A DNA stretch of 64,000 nucleotides from Frateuria edaphi (GTDB lineage Bacteria > Pseudomonadota > Gammaproteobacteria > Xanthomonadales > Rhodanobacteraceae), in contig NZ_CP088251.1 in assembly GCF_021117405.1 (NCBI RefSeq), positions 3,614,501 to 3,678,500 of the forward strand, in the 5' to 3' direction. Below are positions 62,856 through 64,000 of the stretch, piece by piece. Every line of letters starts with the position of its first letter. Position 1 is the first letter of the stretch. Under the pieces are notes generated by a model. That model had not been told where the DNA came from and did not search any database. It saw only the letters and a program-made list of their open reading frames with translations. The translations under genes and the position numbers were made by a program.

Positions 62856-63701
62856 ATGGCCCGCATCATCGCTGTCGCCAACCAGAAAGGCGGCGTCGGC
62901 AAGACCACCACGGCGGTCAACCTCGCTGCGGCCCTGGCGGCCGCCAAGCGCAAGGTGCTGCTGGTCGACCTGGACCCGCAGGGCAACGCCACCATGGCCT
63001 CGGGCGTGGACAAGCGCGAAGCCAAGCCCAACGGCTGCGAGGTGCTGCTGGACGAGTCGCCGATCGAGCGCGCCATCGTGGGCACCGAGGGCCACTACGA
63101 CCTGCTGCCCGGCAACGGCGACCTGACCGCCGCCGAGCTCAAGCTGATGGACGCGATCGCCCGCGAAAGCCGGCTCAAGGAACAGCTGGCCAAGGTCAGC
63201 GACAAGTACCAGACCATCCTGATCGACTGCCCGCCCTCGCTGCACCTGCTCACGCTCAACGCGCTGACCGCGGCCGATGGGGTGCTCGTGCCGGTGCAGT
63301 GCGAGTACTTCGCGCTGGAAGGGCTCTCCAGTCTGCTCGACACGGTCAAGGCGGTGCGCCAGCGGCTGAACCCTAAGCTGGAGATCGAGGGTCTGCTGCG
63401 GACCATGTACGACGTGCGCAACAACCTGGGCAACGAGGTCTCGGCGCAGCTGACCCAGCACTTCGGCGACAAGGTGCTGCGCTCGATCATCCCGCGCAAC
63501 GTGCGCCTGGCCGAGGCGCCCAGCCACGGCCAGCCGATCCACCTGTACGACCGAAGCTCGCGCGGCGCGATCGCCTACATCGGCCTGGCCGGCGAGATCA
63601 TCCGCCGCGAACGCGGCGCACAGGCGGCCGTGGCCGCGCTCAACGACATGCACGACACCGGCGAGCCGCTCGACGCGGCGGCCGACATCCACCAGGAGTA
63701 A
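62856..63701 (+). CDS. parA: Chromosome partitioning ATPase ParA
   Basis: This 281-residue Soj/ParA Walker-type ATPase has the deviant Walker A KGGVGKTTT (about 10-18), Walker A' LLVDLDPQGNAT and Walker B ILIDCPPSL. It starts at ATG 62856, where homologous sequence begins (MARIIAVANQKGG). It binds DNA nonspecifically and drives movement of ParB-parS complexes. It precedes parB by two bases; the parS sites are in recF, about 31 kb away on the other side of dnaA. Confidence 0.96.
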   Translation: MARIIAVANQKGGVGKTTTAVNLAAALAAAKRKVLLVDLDPQGNATMASGVDKREAKPNGCEVLLDESPIERAIVGTEGHYDLLPGNGDLTAAELKLMDAIARESRLKEQLAKVSDKYQTILIDCPPSLHLLTLNALTAADGVLVPVQCEYFALEGLSSLLDTVKAVRQRLNPKLEIEGLLRTMYDVRNNLGNEVSAQLTQHFGDKVLRSIIPRNVRLAEAPSHGQPIHLYDRSSRGAIAYIGLAGEIIRRERGAQAAVAALNDMHDTGEPLDAAADIHQE

Positions 63702-63703
63702 CC

Positions 63704-64000
63704 ATGGCCGCCGCGAAGAAACGGGGACTCGGCCGCGGGCTGGACGCGCTGCTCGGCGGCGATGGCGCCGGCACCGCGTCGCCGCTGGAACAGGAAGGCG
63801 AGCTGCGCACCCTGCCGATCCAGCAGATCCAGCCGGGCAAGTACCAGCCGCGCCGGCACTGGAACGAGGAGGCGCTGGACGAACTGGCCGCCTCGATCAA
63901 GGCGCAGGGCCTGATCCAGCCGGTGGTGGTGCGCGCCATCGGCAGCAACAGCTACGAGCTGATCGCCGGCGAACGCCGCTGGCGCGCGGCCCAGCGCGCG
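63704..64000 (+). CDS. parB: Chromosome partitioning protein ParB (3' part missing)
   Basis: About 99 N-terminal residues are present and the gene runs off the window. It begins with the ParA-interacting basic tail KKRGLGRGLDALLG, followed by the CTPase/ParB-N domain with the C motif QIQPGKYQPRRHW and the GERRWRAAQR motif that binds and hydrolyses CTP. The helix-turn-helix that reads parS is expected just beyond the end. It should load at the two TGTTCCACGTGGAACA sites. Confidence 0.95.
   Translation, partial: MAAAKKRGLGRGLDALLGGDGAGTASPLEQEGELRTLPIQQIQPGKYQPRRHWNEEALDELAASIKAQGLIQPVVVRAIGSNSYELIAGERRWRAAQRA

Overview
The window is about 64 kb of GC-rich chromosome from a gammaproteobacterium, most likely in the Lysobacterales (Xanthomonadales). 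The family Rhodanobacteraceae is a reasonable guess but is not proven by the sequence. The clues are the replication-origin gene order (gyrB, recF, dnaN, dnaA on the minus strand, then rpmH, rnpA, yidC, mnmE on the plus strand), a tonB-exbB-exbD1-exbD2 cluster next to gyrB and convergent with pdxJ as known near the Xanthomonas origin, parS sites of the GTTCCACGTGGAAC type, and dispersed REP-like hairpins. Almost everything is ordinary chromosomal gene content at high density. I see no rRNA, tRNA, insertion sequence, prophage or CRISPR array, and no gene-free stretch longer than about 300 bases.

Left part (1-24.4 kb). This holds a ZIP metal transporter cut by the window edge, a VOC protein, a yheT-plsC pair, and a divergent Lrp regulator/phenylalanine hydroxylase pair. 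Two tandem SGNH hydrolases follow, then a RES/Xre toxin-antitoxin pair with a readable promoter-operator, and a secreted DUF885 peptidase. A tight seven-gene minus-strand operon (DJ-1-like, 54-residue ORF, NIPSNAP, GFA, VOC, glutathione S-transferase, WYL regulator) looks like a reactive-electrophile or aldehyde detoxification unit. Next come fbp, a patatin-like lipoprotein, an S9 peptidase, an ABC1/UbiB kinase, a radical SAM protein, acs, a phosphopantetheinyl transferase and pdxJ.

Origin region (24.4-38.8 kb). The TonB energising operon and a periplasmic TPR protein precede gyrB. Two perfect parS palindromes lie inside the recF coding sequence. The dnaN-dnaA gap (33365-33592) is AT-rich and carries perfect DnaA boxes, so it is the best oriC candidate. 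rpmH, rnpA, yidC and mnmE leave in the opposite direction from a strong sigma-70-like promoter.

Right part (38.8-64 kb). This holds ribokinase, a CDF-like transporter, and an lptM-dapF-DUF484-xerC operon. It is followed on the same strand by hslV-hslU, which has a clear heat-shock (sigma-32) promoter. Further on are a GNAT gene divergent from a RimK-like ATP-grasp ligase, an MHYT-GGDEF-EAL cyclic-di-GMP protein, aroE, a gamma-carbonic anhydrase-like protein, prlC, a CPA1 antiporter, xthA, pirin, gluconokinase, rsmG, and the chromosome-partitioning genes parA and parB (parB cut by the window end). ParA/ParB presumably act on the two parS sites in recF about 31 kb away.

The least explained items are small or non-coding: the REP-like family, an 18-nt palindrome between lptM and its divergent neighbour, a 22-nt palindrome upstream of the UbiB-family gene, the 54-residue operon ORF, a DJ-1 homologue lacking its nucleophilic cysteine, and a probable CTG start for xerC.
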